This document shows positions 28,733 through 38,309 of a stretch of 64,000 nt of DNA, in pieces; within the stretch, counting starts at the first letter, position 1; each line of letters starts with the position of its first letter. Below the pieces are notes generated by a model. It was not told where the DNA came from and did not search any database. It saw only the letters and a list, made by a program, of their open reading frames with translations. The translations under genes were made by a program, and so were the position numbers. Origin of the DNA: Duganella sp. sic0402 (GTDB taxonomy: Bacteria; Pseudomonadota; Gammaproteobacteria; Burkholderiales; Burkholderiaceae_D); contig NZ_JAHUWK010000005.1 in the NCBI RefSeq assembly GCF_019219065.1, forward strand, positions 248,001 through 312,000, in the 5' to 3' direction.

Positions 28733-30132
28733 GGGTTGCTCCATCCGCCGCCCATGGCGCGGTAGAGGTCTACAGAGGCGACCAGTGTTCGTGTTTTCAG
28801 CTGTAGGCGCCCGACGTCGGCGCTGTATAGCGTGCGCTGGGCGTCCAGCTCTTCCAGGTAGGAGGCGTAGCCGTTGCGGTAGCGGTTGTGGGCAATGCGC
28901 AGTGTTTCGGCTGCTGTGGCGCGGCGCGCATCATTTTGGATGGCTTGCTCTTTCAGGCGCACGATGGCGCCGAGGCCGTTTTCGGTTTCGGCGAATGCTG
29001 CGCGCACTGCGTTTTCATATGCGTAGATGGTTTGATCGCGCTGTGCGGCCACGGAGTCGGTCTGGCTTTGAACGCGGCCGCCGTCGAAGATCGGCGCGGC
29101 TGCTACGCCGCTCAGGCGCCACAGCGCTGTCGGGGCGTTAATGAAGTCGTGCCATTTGAGGTTCTGGACACCGCCCGTCGCTGTCAATTTGAACGACGGC
29201 AGCAGTTGGTCGCGCGTGGCTTGCAGGTTGGCGTTGATGGCAATCAGGTTGTATTCAGCGCGGGCGATATCGGGACGGCGGCGCAGCAGTTCGGATGGCA
29301 GGCCTTCCGGTACGGCCGGTGCTTGTAGGTCGGCCAATGCAACACCGCGTTCAATCGGGCCAGGATTGCCGCCGCTGAGGATTGATAGCGCGTTTTCCTG
29401 TTCGAATATCTGCCGCTTCAATTGCGGTATTTGTTCAGCGGTGGTTTGGTATTCGGCTTGCGCCTGCAGCCATTCAAGGCGTGAGCTGTAGCCGACGTCG
29501 AACTGTTTTTTTGCCAGGCGGGCGGATTCTTCGCGCAATTTCAACGTGGCTTCGGTGAGCGCGAGTTGCGCGTCCAGGCCGCGCAGGTTGAGGTAGCCCG
29601 ATGCGGCCGTTGCGGCGATGGAGAGCGCAACCGCGTCGGCGTTAGCCCGTTCCGCCTGATAGCTTGCAGTGGCGGCGTCGGTCAGCGCGGCCAATCGTCC
29701 CCATGCGTCGATTTCATAGCTGGCCTGGAATTCGGCTTGGTAGATATTGGTGACGTAGGGCGCGCCGGTGTAGGCCAGTTGGCGTGCGCGGGATGGGGCG
29801 CTATCGACGCTGGCGGTAGCTTTCTGGGCTGCTTCCGCGACGCCGATCTGTGCGCGGTACTGTGCTACGCGGGCGCGGGCAATGCGCAGGTCGCCGTTGT
29901 TTTGCAGGGATTTGTTGACTAGCGCGGTCAGTGCAGGGTCGCCGAAACGCTGCCACCATTGCTGCGCCACCGGGCCGCTGCCCTGCCCTTCCACGGCCGC
30001 GCGCCAGGCGGACGGGATCTGCAAGGTGGATGCTGGCGGTGGCGTGACGGTTGCTGCGCAGCCGGCGAGCAGCAAGGCGGCCGCCAATGCGGCGCCAGTA
30101 GCCGCATTGCGCGCTGCGACGCGGCTGCTCAT
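28729..30132 (-). CDS. outer-membrane efflux lipoprotein (NodT family)
   Basis: 467-residue outer-membrane factor, second in this window. The signal peptide ends LLLAGC (lipobox). The OEP repeats show ASYEIDAWGRLAALTDAATASYQAERA, ELLRRRPDIARAEYNLIAINANLQATR and APIFDGGRVQSQTDS. It is the last gene of an MFS-HlyD-OMF minus-strand operon and overlaps the HlyD gene by 4 bp. Its stop and the stop of the convergent GyrI-like gene share the four bases TTAG. Confidence 0.94.
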   Translation of the reverse strand: MSSRVAARNAATGAALAAALLLAGCAATVTPPPASTLQIPSAWRAAVEGQGSGPVAQQWWQRFGDPALTALVNKSLQNNGDLRIARARVAQYRAQIGVAEAAQKATASVDSAPSRARQLAYTGAPYVTNIYQAEFQASYEIDAWGRLAALTDAATASYQAERANADAVALSIAATAASGYLNLRGLDAQLALTEATLKLREESARLAKKQFDVGYSSRLEWLQAQAEYQTTAEQIPQLKRQIFEQENALSILSGGNPGPIERGVALADLQAPAVPEGLPSELLRRRPDIARAEYNLIAINANLQATRDQLLPSFKLTATGGVQNLKWHDFINAPTALWRLSGVAAAPIFDGGRVQSQTDSVAAQRDQTIYAYENAVRAAFAETENGLGAIVRLKEQAIQNDARRATAAETLRIAHNRYRNGYASYLEELDAQRTLYSADVGRLQLKTRTLVASVDLYRAMGGGWSNP

Positions 30133-31352
30133 GGCTTGGCCTCGGCGGCGGCAGGCGCGGTGGTGGCGGGCGCCGGAGCGGCGGTTTGGCTGGTTTCGCG
30201 AACTCTCACGGAGGTGTCGATGCTGACGATGACCGACATCCCCGGCGCGAGGCGACGTGCGTTCGCCTGGCCCTGGTCGATGCGTATCCGCACCGGAATG
30301 CGCTGCGCGATCTTGACGAAATTACCGGTCGCATTATCCGCCGGCAGCACGCTGAATTCAGAACCAGTGGCCGGCGATATCCGCTCCACCACGCCAGTCA
30401 GCTTGGCGCCATCCAGCGCATCGACCTTGAAGGTGGCCGGCTGCCCCACCTGCACATTGTTCATCTGCGTCTCTTTCAGATTGGCGATCACCCACAGCTG
30501 CTTCGGCACCAATCCCATCAACTGCGCACCAGTATTCACGTAGGCGCCCTTGCGCACCGTAACCTGTCCCAGCTGGCCATCTTCCGGCGCGGTGATGCGG
30601 GTATTATCCAGATCCACCTTGGCCGCCTTCAACGCCGCCTCCGCGCTGGCCACCGCTGCAGCCAGCGACTGCTTGTTGACCGATACCGACCGCACCTGCT
30701 GCTTCGATATCTCCAGATTCGCACGCGCCTGCTCAACCGCCGCCACGGTCTGCGTGCGCGCCGCCTTGGTCGCATCCTGCTCGCGCTGCGACAACGATCC
30801 ATCCGCCGCCAGCGCCTCCACCCGCGTCAAATCCGCCTGCGACTTGGCCGCCTGCGCCTGCGCATTGGCCAGCGTGGCCTGATTCAGCAGCACGCCCGCC
30901 TCGGCCGACCGATGCGACTGCGCCCAGTTTTCCAGCGCCGCTTTCTGCGCGGCCAATTGCGCCTGCGCCTGCTCATAGCGCTGCTGATAGATACGGTCAT
31001 CGATCAGTGCCAGCAAGTCGCCCTGCTTCACATACTGGAAGTCCTGCACCTTCACATCCACCACATAGCCTGGCAGCTGCGTGCCGATCAGCGTCACCTG
31101 TCCGCGCACCAGCGCATTCTCGGTGGAGACGATGGCGCTGCTGAACGGAGGCAGCCGCCACGCATACAGCACAATCAGCACACCGACCAGCGCCACCAGC
31201 GAGAACACGATGGCCGAGATAATCTGCGCGCGCCGGTCCGGCGCCGGTGCAGTGGGTGCGGAGGCCGCTACCGCAGCTGCCGCCGCCGCTGCGGCCACTG
31301 CCGCAACGCGGCTGTCAGAAGAGGATGCATTGTCTGGCGTTTTGTTATCCAT
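30129..31352 (-). CDS. HlyD family secretion adaptor (EmrA-like)
   Basis: 407 residues. An unusual Ala-rich cytoplasmic N-terminus (about 16-40, mostly Ala) leads into one membrane helix (about 44-64). Then come the lipoyl/barrel-sandwich domain (LIGTQLPGYVVDVKVQDFQYVKQGD), a long coiled-coil hairpin (about 120-240), the second lipoyl half (DNTRITAPEDGQLGQVTVRKGAYVN) and an Ala/Pro tail. As in EmrA, it should bridge the MFS pump to the outer-membrane factor. It starts 3 bp after the MFS gene. Confidence 0.93.
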   Translation of the reverse strand: MDNKTPDNASSSDSRVAAVAAAAAAAAVAASAPTAPAPDRRAQIISAIVFSLVALVGVLIVLYAWRLPPFSSAIVSTENALVRGQVTLIGTQLPGYVVDVKVQDFQYVKQGDLLALIDDRIYQQRYEQAQAQLAAQKAALENWAQSHRSAEAGVLLNQATLANAQAQAAKSQADLTRVEALAADGSLSQREQDATKAARTQTVAAVEQARANLEISKQQVRSVSVNKQSLAAAVASAEAALKAAKVDLDNTRITAPEDGQLGQVTVRKGAYVNTGAQLMGLVPKQLWVIANLKETQMNNVQVGQPATFKVDALDGAKLTGVVERISPATGSEFSVLPADNATGNFVKIAQRIPVRIRIDQGQANARRLAPGMSVIVSIDTSVRVRETSQTAAPAPATTAPAAAEAKP

Positions 31353-31355
31353 GTT

Positions 31356-32978
31356 TTAGCGAGATCCAGAATTATTAAGAGAGACATTGGCCATACCCGT
31401 CTGCGCGTTTGGCCCTAATGGGGATTTGCACACCACGCATTCGGTCCAGATCCAGCGCGCCAGCAGCCACGCCATGGTCAGCAGCGCCAGCACGGTAATG
31501 CCCAGGAAGACGTCGTTATACGCCAGGATGTTAGCCTCGCGCGTCGCCGCAGCGCTCAGCGACGCCAGGCCACCGGACTGGATACGCGCCGCCACCTGCG
31601 GGTCCAGCAGCGACAAGTGTTCGACCAGAATGCTGGAATGATACTTCTCGCGCCACACCTGGAAGGTGCCAGTCAGCGCCGTGCCGAGCAGGCTGCCCAG
31701 CGTTTGCGTAATGCTGAACATGACCGAGAAGCTGATCAGATTATTCGGCGCCGCGATCACCGCGCCAAAGCCGGAGATGAAGGTCGGCCCGACAAACATC
31801 GCGCCGCCAAAGCCCAGCAGGAACTGGCTCAGGTACACGTCCTCCGGACGGGTGAGATTGTTGGCATTGGAATCCATATACGCGCCCAGCGCCATCACCG
31901 CCAGCGAAAACAGCAACTGCGCCGTGCCGCGCGCCGGCGTGATCGTCAGCGCGCTGACCACCATCCCGGCCACCGCGCCGAACATGACGATCCACCACAG
32001 GGTCATCATCTGGTCGTTGTTCAATCCCAGCGCCTGCATGAAGCCCACCGTGCCGCTGGCCTCCGACTGCACCACGCGGATCAGCAGCACCGACAAAGCC
32101 AGCCGCGCCATATTGGCGTTGGACAGCCAGCGCGTGTTGATCAGCGGCCGCGCGCGGTTATGCTCAACCGCCAGCGCGGCGGTAATCAGTAAGATAGCTC
32201 CGGCCAGCGCATAGCCAACCCACGGCGCATCCAGCCACCACACGGTGCGCCCCAGCGCCAGCACCGCCGACAGCAGTGCCACGCCCGGCGCGAACAGGCC
32301 GAAGGTGAGGAAGTCCATTTTCTCGAACACCTTGATGCGATCACCTGGCGGCAGCTTGAGCCACAGCACACAGGCCAGCGACACCAGCGCCAGTCCCAGT
32401 TCAAAGAAGTACAGCCCGCGCCACTCGGCGATCTCCATCAGCTCCGAGGAGAACAGCCGCGCCATCGGCGTCGCCAGCTGCGAGAAGCCGATGCCCAGCA
32501 CCGCGCCTTTCAGGCGATGCTGCGCGGGGAAAGCCTGCAAGGTGTAATACAGCCCGAGCGTGGTCAGCGCCGCGCCGCTCATGCCGTGCGCGGCGCGCAC
32601 CGCGATGGCCGAACCCAGTCCGTGCACGAACAAGTGCGCCACGGTGACCAGCGCGTACAACACCAGGAATAATTCGGTGAACAGCCGCAGCCCGTACTGC
32701 TGGCGGAATTTGACCAGCAACAGGTTCATCGAGACATTCGTCATCACGTAAGCAGCCGGCAGCCACTGGATTTCGGTCAGGGTCACGCCCAGCGATCCCT
32801 GCGCGTACAGCAGGTTGACCGACACCAGCGCATTTCCGAGGCCGCCGGTAATCGCGACGATAAAACCAACCACCAGAAAGGCAATCCGCTTCTCGAACGA
32901 GTGGTGCGGATTGGATGGCGATCCGGGCAAGGTAGGACGCTCGTGAGGCTGCCAGGCTTGAGGGGCGTAAACGTCCAT
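31356..32978 (-). CDS. MFS drug:proton antiporter, DHA2 type (EmrB-like)
   Basis: 540-residue permease with about 14 membrane helices, the length expected for DHA2/EmrB transporters. TM1 region is IAFLVVGFIVAITGGLGNALVSVN; motif-like stretches include QWLPAAYVMTNVSMNLL and AAHGMSGAALTTLGLYYTLQAFP. With HlyD and NodT-type genes directly downstream it forms a complete tripartite exporter across both membranes. It is 82 bp downstream of katE, a gap holding a promoter with an overlapping inverted repeat, so it is probably transcribed on its own. The substrate is unknown. Confidence 0.92.
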   Translation of the reverse strand: MDVYAPQAWQPHERPTLPGSPSNPHHSFEKRIAFLVVGFIVAITGGLGNALVSVNLLYAQGSLGVTLTEIQWLPAAYVMTNVSMNLLLVKFRQQYGLRLFTELFLVLYALVTVAHLFVHGLGSAIAVRAAHGMSGAALTTLGLYYTLQAFPAQHRLKGAVLGIGFSQLATPMARLFSSELMEIAEWRGLYFFELGLALVSLACVLWLKLPPGDRIKVFEKMDFLTFGLFAPGVALLSAVLALGRTVWWLDAPWVGYALAGAILLITAALAVEHNRARPLINTRWLSNANMARLALSVLLIRVVQSEASGTVGFMQALGLNNDQMMTLWWIVMFGAVAGMVVSALTITPARGTAQLLFSLAVMALGAYMDSNANNLTRPEDVYLSQFLLGFGGAMFVGPTFISGFGAVIAAPNNLISFSVMFSITQTLGSLLGTALTGTFQVWREKYHSSILVEHLSLLDPQVAARIQSGGLASLSAAATREANILAYNDVFLGITVLALLTMAWLLARWIWTECVVCKSPLGPNAQTGMANVSLNNSGSR

Positions 32979-33004
32979 GCGTCTAAAGTCCTGAAATGCG
33001 TTAT

Positions 33005-33045
33005 GGCGAGCATATCACTATGCCCGCCATCAGTGCATACTTCAA
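33005..33045 (-). promoter_or_regulatory. promoter with overlapping operator for the MFS efflux operon
   Basis: On the minus strand: -35 TTGAAG (33040-33045), 17-bp spacer, -10 CATAGT (33017-33022). A 10-bp inverted repeat with one G-T wobble (33005-33014 / 33019-33028, 4-base loop) covers the -10 and predicted start. This arrangement is typical of a repressed efflux promoter, but no regulator gene is adjacent. Confidence 0.6.
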
Positions 33046-33060
33046 TGGTGATAGCCTCCT

Positions 33061-35481
33061 TTAGACCGCCACAGCGTCGTTTTCCCGCTGGAAGTTGCGA
33101 TGATCGCCGAGCGCCTGCTTGAACGCCGCCAGCGTGCCATCCAGTGCGTCCGCCTCCACTGTCCACAAGGCCAGGTCGGGCGAGCCGTCCGGACGCGCCG
33201 GCGGAATGCCGGCCGCCAGCAGCAGCTGCTTGCCCTCGCCGACGGCCAGGATCGGTTTGCAGTGGCGATACTGGTGGCGCACGAACTCGCGCGCGTCGGC
33301 GTCGTTCGCCAGCATGTTCGCGCTGGTGGCGCCGTCGGCGATGACCACCGCGTCATACAGCACGCCCGGACCGGCATCGATGGAAATCTCGATGTCGATC
33401 CGGCTGCCGTCGGTCGCCGCTAGCTGGCCCAGTTGCGGCGCCACCACACGCGGCGCGGCGCCCGCAGCCAGAAGATCAGTGTAGATGGCTTTCAGGCTGT
33501 CCGCTTCCACGCCATGCCCAGCCAGGATAGCCACCTTGCGCGTCTTCGGACCGATGGCGCCAGGACGCGCCAGCAGCGACAGCGGTGGCGATGGCTCGTA
33601 ATGCGCTGGTGGCGTATCAATCGCCAGCGGCATCGGCGGCGGTACTTCCAGCCCCAGTCCCTGCGCCACGCCTTCGACCAGGATAGGATCGACATTCGCC
33701 AGCATCGACAGCAGCCGCACCCGCACCGCCGGCGTCTGCACGCGCGTCAGTTCAAAGCGGAAGGCGTTGACGATGTGCGCCTGCTCGGCCGGGCTCTGGC
33801 TGATCCAGAACAAACGCGCCTGCGAGTAGTGGTCGGCAAACAGCTCCGGCTTGCCGCGCACCTTGTCTTCCGGCGGCTGCGGCATGCGGCTGAAGGCGGT
33901 GGTGAAGCCCGCCATGCCAGCCTGGAACGGACAGCCGCCACCCAGCGAATTCGGCTCATACGCCACGCGGCCGCGATGCACGGCCTGGCGATGCATGCCA
34001 TCGCGCTGATTGTTGTGCACCGGTGCCAGCGGCGCGTTGACCGGAATCTCGTGGAAGTTCGGCCCACCGAGGCGGCTGATCTGCGTGTCCAGGTAGGAGT
34101 GGATACGGCCTTGCAGCAGCGGGTCGTTGCTGAAGTCGATACCGGGCACGATGTGCGCGGTGCAGAAGGCCACCTGCTCGGTCTCGGCGAAGAAGTTGTC
34201 CGGGTTGCGGTTCAGCGTCATCTTGCCGACGATGCGCAGCGGGACCAGTTCTTCCGGCACGATCTTGGTGGCGTCCAGCACGTCGAACGGGAAGGACTCG
34301 GCCTGTTCTTCGGTGAAGATTTGCAGGCCCAGTTCCCATTCCGGATAGGCGCCGGCTTCGATGGCTTCCCACAGATCGCGGCGGTGGAAGTCTGGATCGG
34401 CGCCGACGATCTTGGCCGCTTCGTCCCACACCAGCGAGTGCGTGCCGCCCACCGGGTTCCAGTGGAATTTGACGAATACCGATTCGCCCTGCGCATTCAC
34501 CAGGCGGAAGGTGTGTACGCCGAAGCCTTGCATGGTGCGGTAGCTGCGCGGGATGGCGCGGTCGGACATCTGCCACATCAGCATGTGGGTCGATTCCGGC
34601 ATCAGCGAGACAAAGTCCCAGAAGGTGTCGTGCGCGCTGGATGCCTGGGGCATGGCGTGATGCGGTTCTGGCTTGACCGCGTGGACCAGATCGGGGAATT
34701 TCATCGCATCCTGGATGAAGAACACCGGCATATTATTCCCGACCAGGTCCCAGTTGCCTTCATCGGTATAGAACTTGACGGCGAAGCCGCGCACATCGCG
34801 CACGGTGTCAGCCGAACCGCGTTCACCGGCCACGGTGGAGAAGCGCACGAACACCGGCGTGCGTTTTCCGGCGGCGGCAAACGGCGCGGCCCGGGTGATG
34901 GCGCTCAGGTCTTCATAGGCTTCGAAATAGCCATGCGCCGCCGAACCGCGCGCGTGCACCACGCGTTCCGGAATCCGCTCATGGTCGAAGTGGGTGAGTT
35001 TCTCGCGCAGGATGAAGTCTTCCATCGCGGTGGGACCGCGCAGGCCGATCTTCAAAGAATTCTGGTTATCCGCTACCGGCACGCCCTGATTGGTGGTCAG
35101 GCGCTGCTCGCCGCCGTCGGCGCGCACGCGGTCCAGATGGCCGGCAGGGCAGACGCCCACTGGCGGCACGCCGCTGCCTACCTTGGGCGAAGCGTTGGTT
35201 TCCGCAACGGTGCTTGCCGTCACCACGGGATGCGGGACCGGACAGGTCTTGCCCGGTTGCGGCGTGCGCGCTGCTTCGCCATGCTCGCCTGCCTTGTTGG
35301 CGTTGAACGGTATTCCTGCAGCGGTCTGCTGGCCTCCTGCTACCTTATTGATGAGGGCTTGCTCTTGCGGGCTGGCGCCGCCGAGATTGTCCGGCGTGGA
35401 TGCCGACGATGGTCCCGAGACGGTACTCAATACGGAACCAGCCCCCAAAACGGAGGCCGGCGTTTTTTTACTGTTAGCCAT
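33061..35481 (-). CDS. katE: large-subunit catalase (HPII type)
   Basis: 806-residue catalase that decomposes hydrogen peroxide. Catalytic His176 is in [16 protein letters not shown], Asn249 in [19 protein letters not shown], and the heme-ligand Tyr in [19 protein letters not shown]. The C-terminal 150 residues form the DJ-1/PfpI-like domain of large catalases ([24 protein letters not shown]). The N-terminal extension before the core is longer than in E. coli HPII (753 residues) and low in complexity. ATG at 35479-35481 has AAGGA upstream. A DUF883-like gene lies 81 bp upstream in the same direction, a pairing that fits general stress control. Confidence 0.95.
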   Translation of the reverse strand: MANSKKTPASVLGAGSVLSTVSGPSSASTPDNLGGASPQEQALINKVAGGQQTAAGIPFNANKAGEHGEAARTPQPGKTCPVPHPVVTASTVAETNASPKVGSGVPPVGVCPAGHLDRVRADGGEQRLTTNQGVPVADNQNSLKIGLRGPTAMEDFILREKLTHFDHERIPERVVHARGSAAHGYFEAYEDLSAITRAAPFAAAGKRTPVFVRFSTVAGERGSADTVRDVRGFAVKFYTDEGNWDLVGNNMPVFFIQDAMKFPDLVHAVKPEPHHAMPQASSAHDTFWDFVSLMPESTHMLMWQMSDRAIPRSYRTMQGFGVHTFRLVNAQGESVFVKFHWNPVGGTHSLVWDEAAKIVGADPDFHRRDLWEAIEAGAYPEWELGLQIFTEEQAESFPFDVLDATKIVPEELVPLRIVGKMTLNRNPDNFFAETEQVAFCTAHIVPGIDFSNDPLLQGRIHSYLDTQISRLGGPNFHEIPVNAPLAPVHNNQRDGMHRQAVHRGRVAYEPNSLGGGCPFQAGMAGFTTAFSRMPQPPEDKVRGKPELFADHYSQARLFWISQSPAEQAHIVNAFRFELTRVQTPAVRVRLLSMLANVDPILVEGVAQGLGLEVPPPMPLAIDTPPAHYEPSPPLSLLARPGAIGPKTRKVAILAGHGVEADSLKAIYTDLLAAGAAPRVVAPQLGQLAATDGSRIDIEISIDAGPGVLYDAVVIADGATSANMLANDADAREFVRHQYRHCKPILAVGEGKQLLLAAGIPPARPDGSPDLALWTVEADALDGTLAAFKQALGDHRNFQRENDAVAV

Positions 35482-35562
35482 GGATATCCTTAGTGAGACG
35501 AAGAGCCCGGTACGGGACACTACCGGTCTTCCCCGCAGCGATACCGGCCGGGCATGACAGGA

Positions 35563-35916
35563 TTATTTGCTGCTGCGTGAACCCAGCAACTTGGAGATGC
35601 CGTAGCCGGCGGCGGCGGCCACCAGTACCGAGATCACCGGATTGGCGCGCACGTGGTTGCGGCTCGATTCGGTGAGGTTCTTGTAGGTTTCAACGACTTG
35701 CTTGCTGCGCGCAGCCAGCGTGTCGGAAGTGCTTTCGACGGTGTCGGCTACTTTGTCGACGCCGGTGTGGGCTTGTGCGGCCAGGCGGTCGGTGGTTGGT
35801 GGTACTTTTTGCGCGACTTTGTCGATGGTGGCGTGCGCGTCGGCGCGCAGGTCTTTACCGATTTGGGTGACGCCGTCGCGGGTGTTATTGATTTTGCTGT
35901 CGATGCTGTTTTCCAT
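35563..35916 (-). CDS. DUF883-like membrane-anchored small protein (ElaB/YqjD type)
   Basis: 117 residues: a long hydrophilic helix (KINNTRDGVTQIGKDLRADAHATIDKVAQ and following) and a C-terminal membrane segment preceded by the typical RNHVRANPVISVLVAAAAGYGISKLL. This layout is that of ElaB/YqjD proteins, which bind the inner membrane and hibernating ribosomes in stationary phase. The start at 35916 has AGAGGA upstream. It is divergent from the Ala/Gln-rich gene and upstream of katE. Confidence 0.82.
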   Translation of the reverse strand: MENSIDSKINNTRDGVTQIGKDLRADAHATIDKVAQKVPPTTDRLAAQAHTGVDKVADTVESTSDTLAARSKQVVETYKNLTESSRNHVRANPVISVLVAAAAGYGISKLLGSRSSK

Positions 35917-36105
35917 GATGAGATCCTCTCGTTGGTTGGGAGTTCGGGGTAGGAACTGCCACGATAGGCGCATCCGCCGCGCTTGACCGTGCGCAAGCTA
36001 ACAATGTGAAAAATGGCTCTACTATGTGAAGTGGCACACGGACGCGGCCGCCGTCCCAGGCGCATGCTACAACCGAGGCATATTCTGACACTCCTGGAGA
36101 GCGGC

Positions 36106-38100
36106 ATGTTTCCCATTTCATCCCTGACGCCGTCCGCAGCGACGGAATTGCAAGCGGTAAATCGCGCGGCCGAAGCGGCGGCGGTCAATAGTGCTACCGT
36201 CAATGCGGTGGGCTCGGCGCTGGATGCGCCGCCTGCTGCGTCGGTGCAGGTTGATCTGTCGCCGGTGGCGGGTTTTCTGCTATCGGTGACGAATGCTCAG
36301 CAGCAGCTGGCGCAGGCACAGGGCACGCCCGCTCAGCAAGCGGATACGGTGAATAGCGCGGTACAGAATGTGGTGGATGCGTTCAATTTGCTGCCGTCGG
36401 TGGATTTCGATCAGGGCCAGCCGCAGCAGGCTTCGCTGCTGAATAATCTGGTCAACAGTTTGACGCAGCAGACCAGTGATGGCGTGAATACGCAGGCGCA
36501 GAATCTGGCGCAGCTTGGTGTGACCTTGCAGCCGCCGCTGCTGTCGGATCTGACTGGCGGCTTGTCGCTGGAGCCGGAGCTGTTGCGTGCGGCGTTCAAT
36601 GCGAATAATCAGCAGACCACGCAGACCTTGCAGAACACGCTGAACAATTTCCGCGAGCAGGCCACGCAGTTCGCGGAGCAGTTGAGCGCTGCCGGCAGTT
36701 CGCAGATTGCGGGCTTGAACAGCAATCCCTTCCAGTTGTTGACGCAAGTGCAGCAGCCAGCGTTGACGCCAGCTGATTTGGCGGCCAATGCGCGGCTGGA
36801 CCTGGCGCGTGCGGAGTTCGACAATCTGTCGCAGAATCCGCTTCGGGAAACCGCCGCTGACCGCCTTGCCGCCCAGCGCGCGCAGCTGGAGCAGGCGACC
36901 AATGCACAGCAGCCGGAGACGCCATCGCCTATCGTTAACCAGCAGCAGTTGGCGGCGCAACAAGCGCAGCAGGCGCAGAATGACCGGCTGCAGGCAGCGC
37001 AGACCGATCAGCAGGCACAGATTCAGCAAGCGGCCACGCAGTTGCAGAACTTCCAGCAAGCGCAGGCGGCCGGCGTATCGTCGCTGCTGCAAACGCAGGC
37101 ACTGAATCAGGCCGCCGCCGAGCGCGCGCAAGCAGCCAATGCCGAGCGGACCGCGACGCAAGAAACGCAGCAAACCTCGGCCACGCAAACCACGCAACAA
37201 GCCATCGCCGCCCAGCAGGCCGCAGCCCAGGAAGCCGCTGAAGCACGGGCCGCAGACGAAGCGCAGCAGACCACCGCGCAGACGGCAGCCCAGCAAGCCA
37301 ACGCGCGGGCCACAGCCGAGCAGGCGCAAGCGGCAGATGAGGCGCAGCAGCTCAATTCGCAGACCGCCAGCGCGCAGGCGCAAGCGACGGCGCAGGCGCA
37401 GACTGCGCGTCAGCAGGCTACAGTCACGGTGAACAGCGCCACCTCTGCCGCGCAGCAGGCGCAGCAGCAGGCGGTCGCTGCGCAGAACGCAGCGCAAAGC
37501 GTCAGTATTCCCGCCAACGCCACGCAGGCGCAACAGGCACAGGCGGCGCAGAACGCTGCTGCGCAAGTGGCCATCGCCAACGCTGCCGCACAATCGGCTG
37601 CCGCGCAGGCGCAGGCGGCGCAGAATGCGGCCGATGCGATGGCTGCGCAAAACGCTGCTGCCACTGCGGCCGCAGCGCAAGCGCGCCTGGCGCAGAACAA
37701 CGCTACTTCCGCCGAAGCCGCCACCACGGCCGCCGCCGTCGCTGCACAACAAGCCAGCGCAGCGCAGGAGGCCGCGACGAGCTTGGCGGCTGCGAATGCC
37801 GCAGCTGCCAATGCGGCGCAACAGGCTGCGGCTGCCGCCAACGCCGCGCAGCAAGCTGCAGCGGCACAGGCGACCGCCGAACAGACCAATGCCGCTCAGG
37901 CCGCGGCCGCGCAAAACGCCATCGATGCATCAACCGACCTGCGCGCCAACCCGGCGCTGGCCGCTGCAATTGCTGCTTACAACATCAACAACGTGGCTGG
38001 CACCAACGCTGGTGCCACACAAGCAGCCCAAGCGGCTATTCCCCGCGTGAGCGCAGTGAACGCTACCACGGCCACCCGCAGCATTGGCAACGCGCCGTAA
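36106..38100 (+). CDS. large Ala/Gln-rich coiled-coil protein of unknown function
   Basis: 664 residues, no signal peptide and no membrane helix, with a start set by GGAG six bases before the ATG. Residues 1-275 are of normal complexity, rich in Leu, Asn and Gln (FLLSVTNAQQQLAQAQGT, NPFQLLTQVQQPALTPADL). Residues about 278-606 are almost only Ala and Gln with some Asn, Thr and Glu, in irregular units such as AAQNAAQ and QAQAAQNAA, consistent with long alpha helices. A short non-repetitive tail follows (STDLRANPALAAAIAAYNINNV). I recognise no family. The N-terminal region faintly recalls flagellar hook-length or surface proteins, but I would not assign it. Confidence 0.75.
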   Translation: MFPISSLTPSAATELQAVNRAAEAAAVNSATVNAVGSALDAPPAASVQVDLSPVAGFLLSVTNAQQQLAQAQGTPAQQADTVNSAVQNVVDAFNLLPSVDFDQGQPQQASLLNNLVNSLTQQTSDGVNTQAQNLAQLGVTLQPPLLSDLTGGLSLEPELLRAAFNANNQQTTQTLQNTLNNFREQATQFAEQLSAAGSSQIAGLNSNPFQLLTQVQQPALTPADLAANARLDLARAEFDNLSQNPLRETAADRLAAQRAQLEQATNAQQPETPSPIVNQQQLAAQQAQQAQNDRLQAAQTDQQAQIQQAATQLQNFQQAQAAGVSSLLQTQALNQAAAERAQAANAERTATQETQQTSATQTTQQAIAAQQAAAQEAAEARAADEAQQTTAQTAAQQANARATAEQAQAADEAQQLNSQTASAQAQATAQAQTARQQATVTVNSATSAAQQAQQQAVAAQNAAQSVSIPANATQAQQAQAAQNAAAQVAIANAAAQSAAAQAQAAQNAADAMAAQNAAATAAAAQARLAQNNATSAEAATTAAAVAAQQASAAQEAATSLAAANAAAANAAQQAAAAANAAQQAAAAQATAEQTNAAQAAAAQNAIDASTDLRANPALAAAIAAYNINNVAGTNAGATQAAQAAIPRVSAVNATTATRSIGNAP

Positions 38101-38152
38101 CACGCAACAAGCAAGACCAAGCAGGGGCGCATGCAAGCAAATTCAGCATGGG

Positions 38153-38199
38153 TCCCGGCTTTCGCCGGGAAGACGGTGTGACCGCCCCTTTCCGGGGCG
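38153..38199. repeat. paired GC-rich hairpins (dispersed-repeat-like)
   Basis: Two perfect hairpins in the 209-bp gap: TCCCGGC-TTTC-GCCGGGA (38153-38170) and CGCCCC-TTTCC-GGGGCG (38183-38199). The first strongly resembles the short palindromic repeats scattered in beta-proteobacterial genomes. The T-run is absent, so it is not a typical terminator, though it may protect the 3' end of the upstream mRNA. Confidence 0.55.
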
Positions 38200-38231
38200 A
38201 GGTGCACCAAATTAAATTCTGAACGACTCGT

Positions 38232-38246
38232 GTTTAGCGGCTAAAC
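38232..38246. promoter_or_regulatory. inverted repeat upstream of the amino-acid binding protein
   Basis: Perfect palindrome GTTTAG-CGG-CTAAAC, 64 bp before the ATG of the substrate-binding protein. It is AT-rich and could be an operator; the regulator is unknown. Confidence 0.4.
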
Positions 38247-38309
38247 TCGCACGATAATATTCTGCGTTTTTGGCGATAATCGTCGGACTATAGTTATTCA
38301 GGAGATCGC

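Noticed and set aside
33433..35493. 686-codon frame antisense to katE
   Set aside because: It mirrors the coding frame of katE (His/Arg/Val-rich, no motif). High GC at third positions opens the opposite frame.
36280..37914. Long open frame (544 codons) antisense to the Ala/Gln-rich gene
   Set aside because: Its predicted product is Arg/Leu/Gly-rich with no domain, as expected from the complement of Ala/Gln codons. No ribosome site is seen, and the plus-strand frame has a good one.
36106..38100. Ala/Gln-rich gene as a flagellar hook-length protein (FliK)
   Set aside because: No FliK C-terminal domain (LxLxPxxLGxVxV-like) is seen and no flagellar gene is nearby.
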